Source: Clostridiaceae bacterium | Lineage (GTDB): Bacteria; Bacillota; Clostridia; Lachnospirales; Lachnospiraceae | Assembly (NCBI GenBank): GCA_910575795.1 | Contig: CAJTGE010000022.1 | Coordinates: 1 to 64,000 of the forward strand | Reading direction: 5' to 3' | DNA length: 64,000 bases | Part shown: positions 48,199 through 57,202 of the stretch, piece by piece | Layout of the letters: the number at the start of each line of letters is the position of its first letter | How positions within the stretch are numbered: the stretch's first letter is position 1 | The notes under the pieces: generated by a model | Told to the model about the DNA's origin: nothing | The model's database searches: none | What the model saw: the letters and a program-made list of their open reading frames with translations, nothing else | Translations under genes and position numbers: made by a program

Positions 48199-49047
48199 CT
48201 ATAACCTTCCGACGCTTTTGCGTATGTCCTCTAAAAGCAGGGCGCTTACGCGCAGGCCGCCCCGGCCTGTCCCGATCCGGATGTCCGGTTTATTTCCCCC
48301 GTGAAAATCCGATCCGCCTGTGGGGAGCAGGCCATAGCGCAGGCACAGCTCTTTAAGCCGCAGGCTGTCGTTCCGGGTGTGGGAGGAATAATATACCTCG
48401 ATTCCCATGAGCCCCATTTCCGTAAGCTCCTGAATCATGGCTTCGGTTTTGGCCCGGCCGAGCTTGTACTGGACGGGGTGCGCTAGGGCGGGGAAGCCGC
48501 CGGCCTCCCGTATCAGGCGCACCGCCTCCTGGGGCTCAAACGCCTTTTTCTGAGGGCAGTATTTTTTGCCGTGGTCAAGATAGCGCTGAAATGCCTGCTC
48601 CATGCTGGAGACGCACCCTTTTTTTACAAGAGCCCTGGCAAAATGGGCTCTCGTGATGACCTGGCCGGGCGCGCCCTGCTCCAGATCCCCGCGCGCGATG
48701 GGAAAGCCGTCCCTCTGAAAGAGCGCTAGCATCTCGTCATTGCGCCGCGCGCGATCGGCCCGGAGTTTCTCTAAAGCCTCCCGGAGCGACCGGGATTCAG
48801 GGTTTACATACAGGCCCAGGATATGGATCTCGCACCCCCCGTAAAGAGCGGACAGCTCTGCGCCGGGGATGACCTCCAGCGGCGTGTGCTTTGCCGCCTC
48901 CACGGCCTCCCGGACACCGTCTGTGGTATCGTGATCCGTGAGGGCATAGGCCGCAAGGCCCGTCTCAAGGGCGAGGGCCGTAACGGCGGCGGGGGAGAGC
49001 GTTCCGTCCGAGGCGCTGGAATGCACATGCAAATCAATCAGTTCCAT
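48199..49047 (-). CDS. PHP-domain phosphoesterase
   Basis: 282 residues. The polymerase-and-histidinol-phosphatase fold is shown by DLHVHSSASDGTLSPAAVTALA (HxH metal motif, residues 5-8), TDHDTTDG, PGAELSALYGGCEIHILGL, AHPVQYKLG and the C-terminal PTGGSDFHGGNKPD. Such proteins (RNase AM/YciV or nucleoside-phosphate phosphatases) are trinuclear metal phosphoesterases; substrate unknown, and 3',5'-nucleotide bisphosphate or 5' RNA ends are the best-known ones. The ATG at 49047 lies 3 bp after the FapA-like stop, so they form one operon. Confidence 0.9.
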   Translation of the reverse strand: MELIDLHVHSSASDGTLSPAAVTALALETGLAAYALTDHDTTDGVREAVEAAKHTPLEVIPGAELSALYGGCEIHILGLYVNPESRSLREALEKLRADRARRNDEMLALFQRDGFPIARGDLEQGAPGQVITRAHFARALVKKGCVSSMEQAFQRYLDHGKKYCPQKKAFEPQEAVRLIREAGGFPALAHPVQYKLGRAKTEAMIQELTEMGLMGIEVYYSSHTRNDSLRLKELCLRYGLLPTGGSDFHGGNKPDIRIGTGRGGLRVSALLLEDIRKSVGRL

Positions 49048-49050
49048 GGT

Positions 49051-50718
49051 CTACCTCATTATAATCTTCTTTGACTCCATATGTACTCTGCAGTCGGTCT
49101 CTTTCTCCGTCACTTCCAGTTCGCAGCCGTCGATATTGATATGCGTGCCCGGAAACATCTCTTCGCTGCAGATGCTTTCGGGCCGGTTGATCTGGATCCG
49201 TTTCTCCAGATCATCGAGATCCTGCAGCTTCTTTTTCAGCGTCCTGTCATACATATTGCGCTTTTCAATGAGCTTTTGGTATTCCTCCCACTGATCGCCG
49301 CGCTGGTTGCTGACGCCGGCCGCTTTCATATAGGAAATGCTCTTGCGGGCCTGTTCCCGGTTCTCGCGCAGCGTCTCCACCTCCTTCGTCAGGAGCGCCC
49401 TCTGCTTGTCGAGCCGGACGCCGAAGCCTAAGGTAACGCAGTTGATACAGCCGGAAATATTGCCGATCTTCTTGGCGTAAATGGATCGGCCTGCCGTGAC
49501 ATCGCCGCCGAAGAGCAGTCCTCTGCCCATCAGCGCATAGACCGAGCCCTCCTCGCTGATCGCGGTGCTGTTCGTAATCACCTCTGCATAGATATCCTCT
49601 CCGGCGACGGCAAGGCAGTTTTCCATAATCACGCACTGAATCTGCCGTCTGGCCTCAATCTGCGTCCCGGGAGCGCCCTTGATGTCCCCGTTTACGCGGA
49701 TCGTCCCGCCGGCGAGGATCTTGCCGCCCCTGACATCGCCGTTGATGATGATATCCCCGGTGGCCGCTACGCTTTCCCCGTCCTCGAGATCCCCGTAAAT
49801 GAGGAGAGAGCCCTCATAATTCTGATCGTTCATATCAACGCCGGCATCCTTTTCCAGAACATGATGGCTTCGGACGGAGAAATCATCTCCCTCCATCATC
49901 AGGATGCCGTTGGAGTCTGAGATCAGCAGGGCGCCGTCCTCGGAGAGGCTGGTATTCTCACCTTTGGGAACATAGGCGGGCTGCCCCCTTTTCGCATAGA
50001 GCGTGCGCCCGGAGACATCGAATCCGTCGTGCGCTTCCACCGGCGGCTTAATGCGGCAGATAATGTCTCCCCTGCGGATCGTTTCGATCGCGTGCTGCTT
50101 TCTGAAATCAAGCCCTGTGAGAGCCTGCTCTTCGTCCAGCTCCAGCGTCTGCTCCAGTCCGCGGTCATACATCTCCTCCAGCTCCCCGTCCTTTCCGTCC
50201 TGCGGCAGGATTCCCTGCGCAATGCAGAGGATGCGGAGATATTTCCTCTCCTCTCCCAGGGCCTGTACCGCCTCAGTGTCAATGCCGGCGCTGATGCCTT
50301 CATACCGCATATCTTCCATGAACTGCTCCGTATTGATCTCCTTTCCGCCGTTGAGCGGCGGAAGAACGCATGCATATGCCGTCATGTGATCCGCGGAGAC
50401 ATGGAAAAGCGATAACGCGTCCACCGGCAGGGTTTCGGACGTCTGCCCATCCTTCTGCGCCCGGGACTGCTGCTTTTCCACATGCTTTCGTGCGGAGCGC
50501 TCCAGAGCCAGGCAGAAGGTGTTGATATCCTCCTTTTTATCAGATTCCAGATTAAAATCGCCGCGTGAATTGCTGCGGATTTCCTCTACCATGTTTTTTA
50601 TCTGATTTAAGCCGCTCTCACTGATAACGCTGGCAGCCGGTTCCGGTTTTTTCCGGACAATGGTTTCACTTTTTTTGACCGTTTCGCTTTTTTTATGCAA
50701 AAAATCAAAGATTGCCAT
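49051..50718 (-). CDS. FapA-family (DUF342) protein
   Basis: 555 residues. The N-terminal 55 residues are a Lys/Glu-rich linker (KKSETVKKSETIVRKKPEP). The DUF342/FapA core includes KPPVEAHDGFDVSGRTLYAKRGQPAYVPKGENTSL and a right-handed parallel beta-helix of hexapeptide-like turns (GDLEDGESVAATGDIIINGDVRGGKILAGGTIRVNGDIKGAPG). The C-terminal coiled coil is at about 430-510. Relatives (B. subtilis YlxC/FapA, Vibrio FapA) have poorly defined roles in flagellar assembly, polar localisation or polysaccharide contact. No flagellar gene is present here. A candidate promoter is at 50761-50789. Confidence 0.85.
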   Translation of the reverse strand: MAIFDFLHKKSETVKKSETIVRKKPEPAASVISESGLNQIKNMVEEIRSNSRGDFNLESDKKEDINTFCLALERSARKHVEKQQSRAQKDGQTSETLPVDALSLFHVSADHMTAYACVLPPLNGGKEINTEQFMEDMRYEGISAGIDTEAVQALGEERKYLRILCIAQGILPQDGKDGELEEMYDRGLEQTLELDEEQALTGLDFRKQHAIETIRRGDIICRIKPPVEAHDGFDVSGRTLYAKRGQPAYVPKGENTSLSEDGALLISDSNGILMMEGDDFSVRSHHVLEKDAGVDMNDQNYEGSLLIYGDLEDGESVAATGDIIINGDVRGGKILAGGTIRVNGDIKGAPGTQIEARRQIQCVIMENCLAVAGEDIYAEVITNSTAISEEGSVYALMGRGLLFGGDVTAGRSIYAKKIGNISGCINCVTLGFGVRLDKQRALLTKEVETLRENREQARKSISYMKAAGVSNQRGDQWEEYQKLIEKRNMYDRTLKKKLQDLDDLEKRIQINRPESICSEEMFPGTHINIDGCELEVTEKETDCRVHMESKKIIMR

Positions 50719-50760
50719 AGTGCCTTCCCCTCCTGTCGAAATAATGGTGTGTATAGTTCT

Positions 50761-50789
50761 ATTTTATGATAAAACGGACTGCGAAGCAA
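50761..50789 (-). promoter_or_regulatory. Candidate promoter of the FapA-PHP operon
   Basis: Minus-strand TTGCTT (50789-50784), 17-bp spacer, TAAAAT (50766-50761). Confidence 0.5.
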
Positions 50790-50829
50790 TAGTTTTGTGA
50801 GATTTATGGGGAATTTATAGTGTCCACAG

Positions 50830-50962
50830 GTAACAGTTCAGGCAACCTGAACTGTTGCGGCATCCGCCCATGAAAATTGCTTCGCGATGGGGCAGATGCC
50901 TGCAGCCGCCACGTTTTCGTACGGTCAGCGCAGCAGGTGCGCTGACCTATCTGAACTGTTAC
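50830..50962. repeat. Family C palindromic element (133 bp)
   Basis: Perfect 12-bp termini GTAACAGTTCAG / CTGAACTGTTAC, an inner mini-hairpin at the left end (AACAGTTCAGGCAACCTGAACTGTT) and a palindromic interior (GGTCAGCGCAGCAGGTGCGCTGACC). The right 92 bp match 18119-18216 in inverted orientation. It abuts the mfd 3' end. Confidence 0.88.
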
Positions 50963-50970
50963 GTCCACAG

Positions 50971-53900
50971 CTACATATTTCCCCCTGTCCGGAGCTCCCC
51001 CAGCCCCTGCAGAATCTCCTGCGCCTTCAGCAGCATGGCGGAGCAGTCCTTGTATTTATTCCTCTGATCCTGATAGAACAGGGACGGCGCATCGCCGCCG
51101 CTGAATTTCAGCGCCCCCTTATACTCCCCGATGAAGGCCGGCATCCGCGCGGCGTCGAGGCTGGCCTGCGGGCGCAGGTTCAGCGTGATTTCCTGGCGGT
51201 TGATGTTGACCTCCGTGACCTCGGCCTGATGGGCCATGGCCTTGACGCGCGCGATGAGCAGGAGATTTTCGACGGATCGGGGGATATCCCCGAAACGGTC
51301 GATGAGCTCATCCTGCATGTCAGAGTATTCGTCCTGGTTTTCAATGCCGGAGATCCGCTTGTATATATCGAGCTTCTGGTACTCATTGCGGATGTAGGAG
51401 GCGGGGATGTAGGCGTCAATGTTGCAGTCTACCACGGTTTCAAAGTCTTCGGCGCGTTCTCCTTTGAGGGCCAGGATGGCCTCGTTTAAAAGCTTGCAGT
51501 ACAGATCGTATCCGATGGCCTCCATATGGCCGTGCTGTTCGGCCCCCAGGAGGTTTCCCGCGCCGCGAAGCTCGAGATCGCGCATGGCGATCTTGATGCC
51601 GCTTCCAAGCTCCGTGAATTCCCGTATGGCCTGGAGGCGCTTTTCGGCCTCCTCGCGCAGGAGCTTATCGCGGCGGTACATCAGGAAGGCGTAGGAGGTG
51701 CGGCTGGAGCGTCCCACGCGCCCGCGGATCTGGTAAAGCTGGGAGAGGCCCAGGCGGTCGGCGTCGTGGATGATAATCGTATTGGCATTGGGGATATCGA
51801 GGCCGGTTTCAATGATGGTTGTGGATACCAGGACGTCAATATCGCCGCTCACGAAGTCCAGCATGATGCGCTCCAGCTCATGCTCGCGCATCTGGCCGTG
51901 TGCGAAAACGACGCTGGCCTCCGGAACCAGGGACGCCACATGGCCGGCCACCTCGTCGATATGGCCCACGCGGTTATAGACATAGTAGACCTGTCCGCCG
52001 CGGGCCAGCTCCCGGTGGATCGCCTCGCGCACCATCTCGTCATTGTACTCCATGACATAGGTCTGGATGGGGAGCCGATCCACAGGCGGCTCTTCTAAGA
52101 CGCTCATATCGCGGATGCCGATGAGGCTCATATGGAGCGTGCGGGGGATGGGGGTGGCGGTCAGGGTCAGCACATCTACATTTTCCTTCAGCTTCTTGAT
52201 CTTTTCCTTGTGCGTTACGCCAAAGCGCTGTTCCTCGTCGATGATCAGAAGGCCCAGGTTTTTAAATTCCACATCCTTTGAGAGGACGCGGTGCGTGCCG
52301 ATCAGCACGTCTACAAGGCCCTTTTTCAGATCCGCAAGGGTCTTTTTCTGCTCCTTCTGGGTGCGGAAGCGCGATAGCATATCGACCCGGACCGGGAAAT
52401 CCTTCATGCGCTGTACAAAGGTGTTGTAATGCTGCTGGGCGAGAATGGTAGTGGGGACGAGATAGACCACCTGGCGGCTCTCCTGCACGGCCTTAAAGGC
52501 GGCGCGCAGGGCGATTTCGGTCTTTCCGTAGCCGACATCGCCGCAGATCAGGCGATCCATGATCTTCGTGCTCTCCATGTCGCGTTTCGCGGCTTCAATG
52601 GCCTCGATCTGGTCTTCAGTCTCCTCAAAGGGGAACATTTCCTCAAATTCCTTTTGCCATATCGTGTCAGGGCCGTACTGATAGCCCTGGTTTTTCTGGC
52701 GGGCGGCGTAGAGCTCGACGAGATCCTTTGCGATCTCGCGTACCGCGCCGCGCACGCGCTTTTTGGTTTTGCTCCAGTCCTGGGTTCCCAGTTTATTGAG
52801 CCTGGGAGGTTTTGCGTCGGAGCCGGCGTATTTCTGGATCCCTTCAAGGCGGGTGGCGGGCAGGTAGAGGTTTCCTCCGTCCTGGTACTCGATCTTGATG
52901 TAATCCTTTGTGATACGGTCGCGCTCGATCTTTTCGATGCCGCGGTAAATGCCGAGGCCGTGGTTTTCGTGCACGACAAAATCGCCCACGGAAAGATCCG
53001 AAAAGCTCTGGATTTTCTTTCCCTGGTAGGCGTGCTTTCTGCGTTTTTTGTTCTGGCTGCCCGCGCCGAACATGTCTCCCTCGGTGATCACCACAAATTT
53101 GATCAGAGGATACTCAAAGCCTCGGTGGAGATTTCCGTATGCAACCATGATTTCACCTGGCTGAACATGTATCTGTCCCTCGTCGGGACAGAATGCTTTC
53201 AGTTCGTATTCCCTCAGATCGCCGGCCAGGCGGCTGGCCCGGGTGCGGGAGGCGGAGAGGAGGACGACCCGGTATTTCTCCTTTTGCCACTTCGCCAGAT
53301 CCCCGATCAGGAGTTCAAACGCGTTCTGGTAGGAGTGGACGGATTTGACGGATATGCCGTATTTTTTCTTTACGGACATGCCGGGAAGGCGCTGCTCTAA
53401 GCCGAGCATGAGAAGCGTGCGCTGTTTCATGGACATGGCGAGCACAGCCTTTAAGGTAAAGAGAAAATCGGTCTGCCCCGGGAGGAGGTAGCCGTTTTCC
53501 AGTCGGTGGGACATGCTTTCCCTGAACTCCTGCTCCACGACCTCCCCCTTTTCCTTTAAGCGGAGCGGCTCGTCGAGAAAAATGGTGAGCTGTTCTTCCC
53601 GGAAATACTGGAGAAAGGACACGGTTTCTTTGCAGAAATAGCGGATAAAGCTTCCCAGCCCGCGCAGCTTTAAACCTTCCTTTAAGCCGTCGAGGATCTC
53701 GCGGATCGAGGCGTCAATGCGGTGCGCGGCCTCGGTCTTCATCTGCTCCCGCAGCGCCTTTACATAGCGGTCCCTCTCAGCCCCGATGGAGGCGATGCCG
53801 CTTTCGACGGCGGCGGGAGTCAGGACGAGCTCCGTGGCCGGATAGATGACGATCTGCTCAAGCTGCTCGACGGAACGCTGGCTTTCGGGGTCAAAGGCGC

Positions 53901-54507
53901 GGATGGAATCGATTTCATCTCCCCACAGCTCGATGCGGACAGGCGTTTCCTCTGTGAGCGGGAAAATATCAATGATCCCGCCGCGGACGGAAAACTGGCC
54001 GCTTCCGTCCACCTGAGCAACCTTTTCATATCCGAGCTCCGTCAGGGAGAGGTTAAGAGCGGGGACATCGAGCGTCTGGCCGTTCGTAAGGCAGATGCGG
54101 CTCTCCATCAGCATCTCAAGGGGGAGCAGGCAGTCCATCAGGCCGTCTATGGAAGCGACAATGACGCCGCCCGCGCCCTCAAAGATGCGGCGGATCACCT
54201 GCATCCTCTGGCGTGTCAGGAGATTTCCCTGGATATCGGAGCTGTAAAATAAGAGATCCCTAGACGGGTACAGAAACGTCTCCGGGCAGAAGCAGCGGCA
54301 GTCGTCGCAGATTTCCCTTGCCTTCTGCTCGTCATAGGTGATTACGAGCTTCCAGGGCGTGAGCCCCGAGAGCTCGGAAATTAGGTGGGCCTTCTGGGAA
54401 TCAATGCAGCCGCTTAAGAGGACGGGGCCCCGGCCCCCTGCGAGATCTTTCTTAAGCTCCTGAAATTCAACCAGTTCGTCCATTGGGTTTGCGAAAATCC
54501 TTCCCAT
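50971..54507 (-). CDS. mfd: Transcription-repair coupling factor
   Basis: ATP-dependent translocase that removes RNA polymerase stalled at lesions and recruits UvrA. 1178 residues is full length. The N-terminal UvrB-like module is followed by the RNA polymerase-interacting domain (SVGDFVVHENHGLGIYRG, about 509), the translocase with GDVGYGKTEIAL (about 653-664) and DEEQ (near 754), and the TRCF motif (RGRVGRSSRTSYAFLMY). The C-terminal D7-type domain binds UvrA. It starts one base after the pth stop; this pth-mfd pairing is conserved in Firmicutes. Confidence 0.97.
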   Translation of the reverse strand: MGRIFANPMDELVEFQELKKDLAGGRGPVLLSGCIDSQKAHLISELSGLTPWKLVITYDEQKAREICDDCRCFCPETFLYPSRDLLFYSSDIQGNLLTRQRMQVIRRIFEGAGGVIVASIDGLMDCLLPLEMLMESRICLTNGQTLDVPALNLSLTELGYEKVAQVDGSGQFSVRGGIIDIFPLTEETPVRIELWGDEIDSIRAFDPESQRSVEQLEQIVIYPATELVLTPAAVESGIASIGAERDRYVKALREQMKTEAAHRIDASIREILDGLKEGLKLRGLGSFIRYFCKETVSFLQYFREEQLTIFLDEPLRLKEKGEVVEQEFRESMSHRLENGYLLPGQTDFLFTLKAVLAMSMKQRTLLMLGLEQRLPGMSVKKKYGISVKSVHSYQNAFELLIGDLAKWQKEKYRVVLLSASRTRASRLAGDLREYELKAFCPDEGQIHVQPGEIMVAYGNLHRGFEYPLIKFVVITEGDMFGAGSQNKKRRKHAYQGKKIQSFSDLSVGDFVVHENHGLGIYRGIEKIERDRITKDYIKIEYQDGGNLYLPATRLEGIQKYAGSDAKPPRLNKLGTQDWSKTKKRVRGAVREIAKDLVELYAARQKNQGYQYGPDTIWQKEFEEMFPFEETEDQIEAIEAAKRDMESTKIMDRLICGDVGYGKTEIALRAAFKAVQESRQVVYLVPTTILAQQHYNTFVQRMKDFPVRVDMLSRFRTQKEQKKTLADLKKGLVDVLIGTHRVLSKDVEFKNLGLLIIDEEQRFGVTHKEKIKKLKENVDVLTLTATPIPRTLHMSLIGIRDMSVLEEPPVDRLPIQTYVMEYNDEMVREAIHRELARGGQVYYVYNRVGHIDEVAGHVASLVPEASVVFAHGQMREHELERIMLDFVSGDIDVLVSTTIIETGLDIPNANTIIIHDADRLGLSQLYQIRGRVGRSSRTSYAFLMYRRDKLLREEAEKRLQAIREFTELGSGIKIAMRDLELRGAGNLLGAEQHGHMEAIGYDLYCKLLNEAILALKGERAEDFETVVDCNIDAYIPASYIRNEYQKLDIYKRISGIENQDEYSDMQDELIDRFGDIPRSVENLLLIARVKAMAHQAEVTEVNINRQEITLNLRPQASLDAARMPAFIGEYKGALKFSGGDAPSLFYQDQRNKYKDCSAMLLKAQEILQGLGELRTGGNM

Positions 54508-54508
54508 G

Positions 54509-55114
54509 TCACTCCTCTTTCTGCCCGGCTGTTTCCGGCTTCGGTTTCCGGGCCGCTCCGTTAAAATGATTCATCGCCGCATGGATTCCCTCTGTGATCA
54601 TGGCGGCAGCGGCCGCCGCTGCGTCAGAAAAGGCTGTATCCATGCATTCAAGCTCTTCTTTGGAAAAATGGCCCAGCACGTAGTCCGCCAGATCCATGCG
54701 CTCCGGCTTTGCACCGACCCCGATGCGGACGCGGGGAAAGTCCTGGGAGCCTAAAGAGGCGATGATGCTTTTGATTCCGTTGTGCCCGCCCGCGCTTCCC
54801 TTTCCCCGCACGCGCAGCATCCCCGGCTCCAGGCTGATATCATCATAAATGACAATGAGACGCTCCGGCTCCGCCTTGTAGTAATCCATGACGGAGCGGA
54901 TGCTTTCGCCGCTTGCATTCATGAAGGTCTGCGGCTTTACGAGGAGGACGCGGTTTCCTTCAATAAAGCCCTTTCCGATCAGGGCTTTGTGGGCGTGTTC
55001 GGTTATGCCAATGCCGCAGCGGGCGGCCAGCGCGTCAAGCGCCATGAAACCGGCGTTATGGCGGGTGTGTTCATATGGTTTGCCCGGGTTTCCCAGGCCG
55101 GCTATTATATACAT
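54509..55114 (-). CDS. pth: Peptidyl-tRNA hydrolase
   Basis: Recycles tRNA from peptidyl-tRNA dropped by stalled ribosomes. 201 residues from ATG 55114 (GGAGAT upstream); a start 7 codons earlier (MKRRSDN) has no ribosome site. YIIAGLGNPGKPYEHTRHNAGFMALD contains the catalytic H19; KPQTFMNASGESI and VIYDDISLEPG complete the signature. The gene runs straight into mfd. Confidence 0.96.
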   Translation of the reverse strand: MYIIAGLGNPGKPYEHTRHNAGFMALDALAARCGIGITEHAHKALIGKGFIEGNRVLLVKPQTFMNASGESIRSVMDYYKAEPERLIVIYDDISLEPGMLRVRGKGSAGGHNGIKSIIASLGSQDFPRVRIGVGAKPERMDLADYVLGHFSKEELECMDTAFSDAAAAAAAMITEGIHAAMNHFNGAARKPKPETAGQKEE

Positions 55115-55169
55115 ATTATCGGATCTCCGTTTCATTCCTGTGTTGGGTTAAGTGTTTGGACATGGGTTT

Positions 55170-55204
55170 AAGCGTTAGCCATAAGCAGATGGGGGCTAAC
55201 GCTT
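55170..55204. other. Hairpin upstream of pth
   Basis: AAGCGTTAGCC (55170-55180) and GGCTAACGCTT (55194-55204) are perfect 11-bp arms. No T-run. Role unknown. The rest of 55115-55618 holds a family B end fragment TTTTTCAAACACGCTCC (55316-55332), a promoter-like site and a family C mini-hairpin, but no convincing gene. Confidence 0.5.
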
Positions 55205-55416
55205 GGTATTGATGTTATTTTAGCAGGGTTTATAAGAGATGTAAAGGGATTTGCGGGTGTTGGGGAAAATAAAAGTGCATTCTGCAGACAAGATACACAT
55301 ATTAAAGTCTCCTTTTTCAAACACGCTCCATCCGGCCAGTAATCCACTGTCACCTCCTGAAGATTTCAAGGATTGTTAAGAGAAATGGCGAAGCGATCGC
55401 CGGGAGTGCGTTTGTG

Positions 55417-55425
55417 TGCTATAAT
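55417..55425 (+). promoter_or_regulatory. Extended -10 element, candidate promoter of the two-component/bla operon
   Basis: TGCTATAAT at 55417-55425 is a consensus extended -10; no good -35 is present. The leader to the response regulator would be about 185 nt and includes a hairpin just before the start codon. Confidence 0.5.
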
Positions 55426-55577
55426 GAAAAAGCGCAGAATGAGATCACTGATGATAGAAAAAGGAGAGCGCCGTGTTTTGTAAAAAAGGTATTTGTAACA
55501 CGGTTGTCATATCCCGCGTTTAGTATTGTGAAGAAAACAGGCTTTTCACAGTGTTCTGACATGATACGGCTATTTCA

Positions 55578-55604
55578 AACAGCTCAGGCAATCTGAACTG
55601 TTAC
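55578..55604 (+). repeat. Family C mini-hairpin directly before the response regulator
   Basis: AACAGCTCAG / CTGAACTGTTAC with a short loop, ending two bases before the ribosome site AGAGGGTG. It could affect translation of the regulator. Confidence 0.6.
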
Positions 55605-55618
55605 AGAGGGTGAACAAT

Positions 55619-56266
55619 ATGCACATTTTAATTGCAGAAGATGATCTTGACATGCAGAAGATTTTAAAATTATACCTGCAAAGAGAAGGCTTTACCGTAA
55701 GCGTTGTATCAAACGGCCGGGAAGCCATTGACTTTTTGGCTGAGAACCATGCGCATCTGGTAATCATGGATTGGATGATGCCGATTCAGGACGGGCTTTG
55801 GGCCTGCCGGGAGATAAGGCGACTGCGCATTCCAGTAAAAATCCTGATGCTGACAGCCAAAGGGGAGAATGGGGATGAGATAAAGGGCCTTACCTGCGGT
55901 GCGGATGATTATGTGAGGAAACCGTTTGATATTCAGGTTTTACTCCTGCGTATCCGGAAACTGTGCCGTGCGGAGCACATGCTGTCGTGCCGGGATATCA
56001 GGCTGAACCCGGATACGATGGAGGTGGCAAAGGAAGGGGAAAGCCTCATTCTCACCAGGACGGAATATGAGCTTTTGAAATGCTTCCCCTCAAATCAGGG
56101 CCAGGTTCTTTCCAGGGAAGTTTTGCTGGATCATGTCTGGGGAATGGATTATGAAGGCGATATCCGCACCGTGGACACGACGATCCGCAGGCTGCGCAAG
56201 AAAATCGGTGAAACCATGATTCAAACGAGAATCGGGCTGGGATATGTCATGATGCCGGATGTCTGA
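55619..56266 (+). CDS. OmpR-family response regulator
   Basis: 215 residues from ATG 55619; a GTG three codons earlier is an alternative. The receiver domain (1-115) has the acidic pair D8/D9 (AEDDLDM), phospho-acceptor D51 (VIMDWMMPIQDG) and the switch Lys in VRKPFDIQ. The winged-helix output domain is about 125-215 (LTRTEYELLKCFPSNQGQVLSREVLLDHVWG, TVDTTIRRLRKKIG). It starts an operon with a class D beta-lactamase homologue and a sensor kinase. It may also act on the operon's own promoter. Confidence 0.93.
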   Translation: MHILIAEDDLDMQKILKLYLQREGFTVSVVSNGREAIDFLAENHAHLVIMDWMMPIQDGLWACREIRRLRIPVKILMLTAKGENGDEIKGLTCGADDYVRKPFDIQVLLLRIRKLCRAEHMLSCRDIRLNPDTMEVAKEGESLILTRTEYELLKCFPSNQGQVLSREVLLDHVWGMDYEGDIRTVDTTIRRLRKKIGETMIQTRIGLGYVMMPDV

Positions 56267-56303
56267 CAGGGTAAACGACGGATCATGATTGAAGAAACGA
56301 TAC

Positions 56304-56411
56304 ATGTACTCTCGGAATCTCTCTGCACCTGCCTTTGCGGCTGATTTTCCGCCAGATGCGCACAAAAAATCATCTCACAAAATCAGGCGCAGCGAGATTC
56401 CGAGAGTACAT
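56304..56411. repeat. Family A element (108 bp) between response regulator and beta-lactamase genes
   Basis: Perfect termini ATGTACTCTCGGAATCTC / GAGATTCCGAGAGTACAT, orientation as in 63672-63833 with a central deletion of about 54 bp. It ends 23 bp before the beta-lactamase start. Confidence 0.88.
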
Positions 56412-56434
56412 GATACAAGCTCAGGAGGGATTGC

Positions 56435-57202
56435 ATGATCATGAAGAAAATGAAGAAACAAAGCGCTGTGAAACTGGCGGACATGCGCATGGCGGTTATC
56501 TTTGACCGGGCGGAACATACATTTGGGGTTTATAACGAAAATCTGGCGGATACGCGCCGCCCGCCCTGCTCCACTTTTAAAATCATTTCTTCTCTGGCAG
56601 GGCTGGAGAGCGGCGTCATTGATCCGGAGAATTCTGTCCGCCCTTGGAGCGGCGAGCGATTCTGGAATGACGACTGGAACCGGGATATGGATTTTGATTC
56701 GGCCTTTCATACCTCCTGCGTCTGGTATTACCGGCAGGTCATTGACGAGATCGGGCCTGAGGCCATGCAGGATGCGGTGGAGGCGATCGGGTACGGAAAC
56801 TGCGACTTATCCGACTGGGAGGGCCGTTTAAACACCAACAACAGCAATCCGGCGCTGACCGGCTTCTGGATCGAGTCATCCCTGAAAATTTCCCCCAGGG
56901 AGCAGACAGAAGTCCTGGAACGGATCTTTGGCGGGGATTCCGAATACACCGCTGATGTAAGGGCAGCCCTTGAGGAGGTGATGTTCCTCTCAGAAGCCAG
57001 CGATGAAACCTGCGCGATTTACGGAAAGACGGGTATGGGAAAAGCAAACGGCGTTGTTGCGGACTGCTGGTACGCCGGCTTTGCGGATGTGGGCCGCCGC
57101 ATTTATTTCTGCATTTATCTGGGTGAGACAGACTCTGCAAATGTCTCCAGCGCCCTGGCAAGGGAGATTGCTGTTTCACTGATAAAAGAGTATGTTTCGT
57201 GA
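56435..57202 (+). CDS. Class D beta-lactamase/transpeptidase-fold protein without signal peptide
   Basis: 255 residues with all class D active-site motifs in order: S46-T-F-K49 (PPCSTFKI), S94-C-V96 (HTSCVWYY), Y120-G-N122, W146 in FWIESSLKISPREQ, and K198-T-G (YGKTGMGK). These define OXA/BlaR-sensor-type serine enzymes that bind or hydrolyse beta-lactams. Unusually there is no signal peptide: the N-terminus MIMKKMKKQSAVKLADMRMAVIFD leads straight into the fold, about 20-30 residues shorter than in secreted relatives. AGGAGGG precedes the ATG. It may act inside the cell, be exported another way, or be truncated. It is cotranscribed with a two-component system. Confidence 0.85.
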   Translation: MIMKKMKKQSAVKLADMRMAVIFDRAEHTFGVYNENLADTRRPPCSTFKIISSLAGLESGVIDPENSVRPWSGERFWNDDWNRDMDFDSAFHTSCVWYYRQVIDEIGPEAMQDAVEAIGYGNCDLSDWEGRLNTNNSNPALTGFWIESSLKISPREQTEVLERIFGGDSEYTADVRAALEEVMFLSEASDETCAIYGKTGMGKANGVVADCWYAGFADVGRRIYFCIYLGETDSANVSSALAREIAVSLIKEYVS

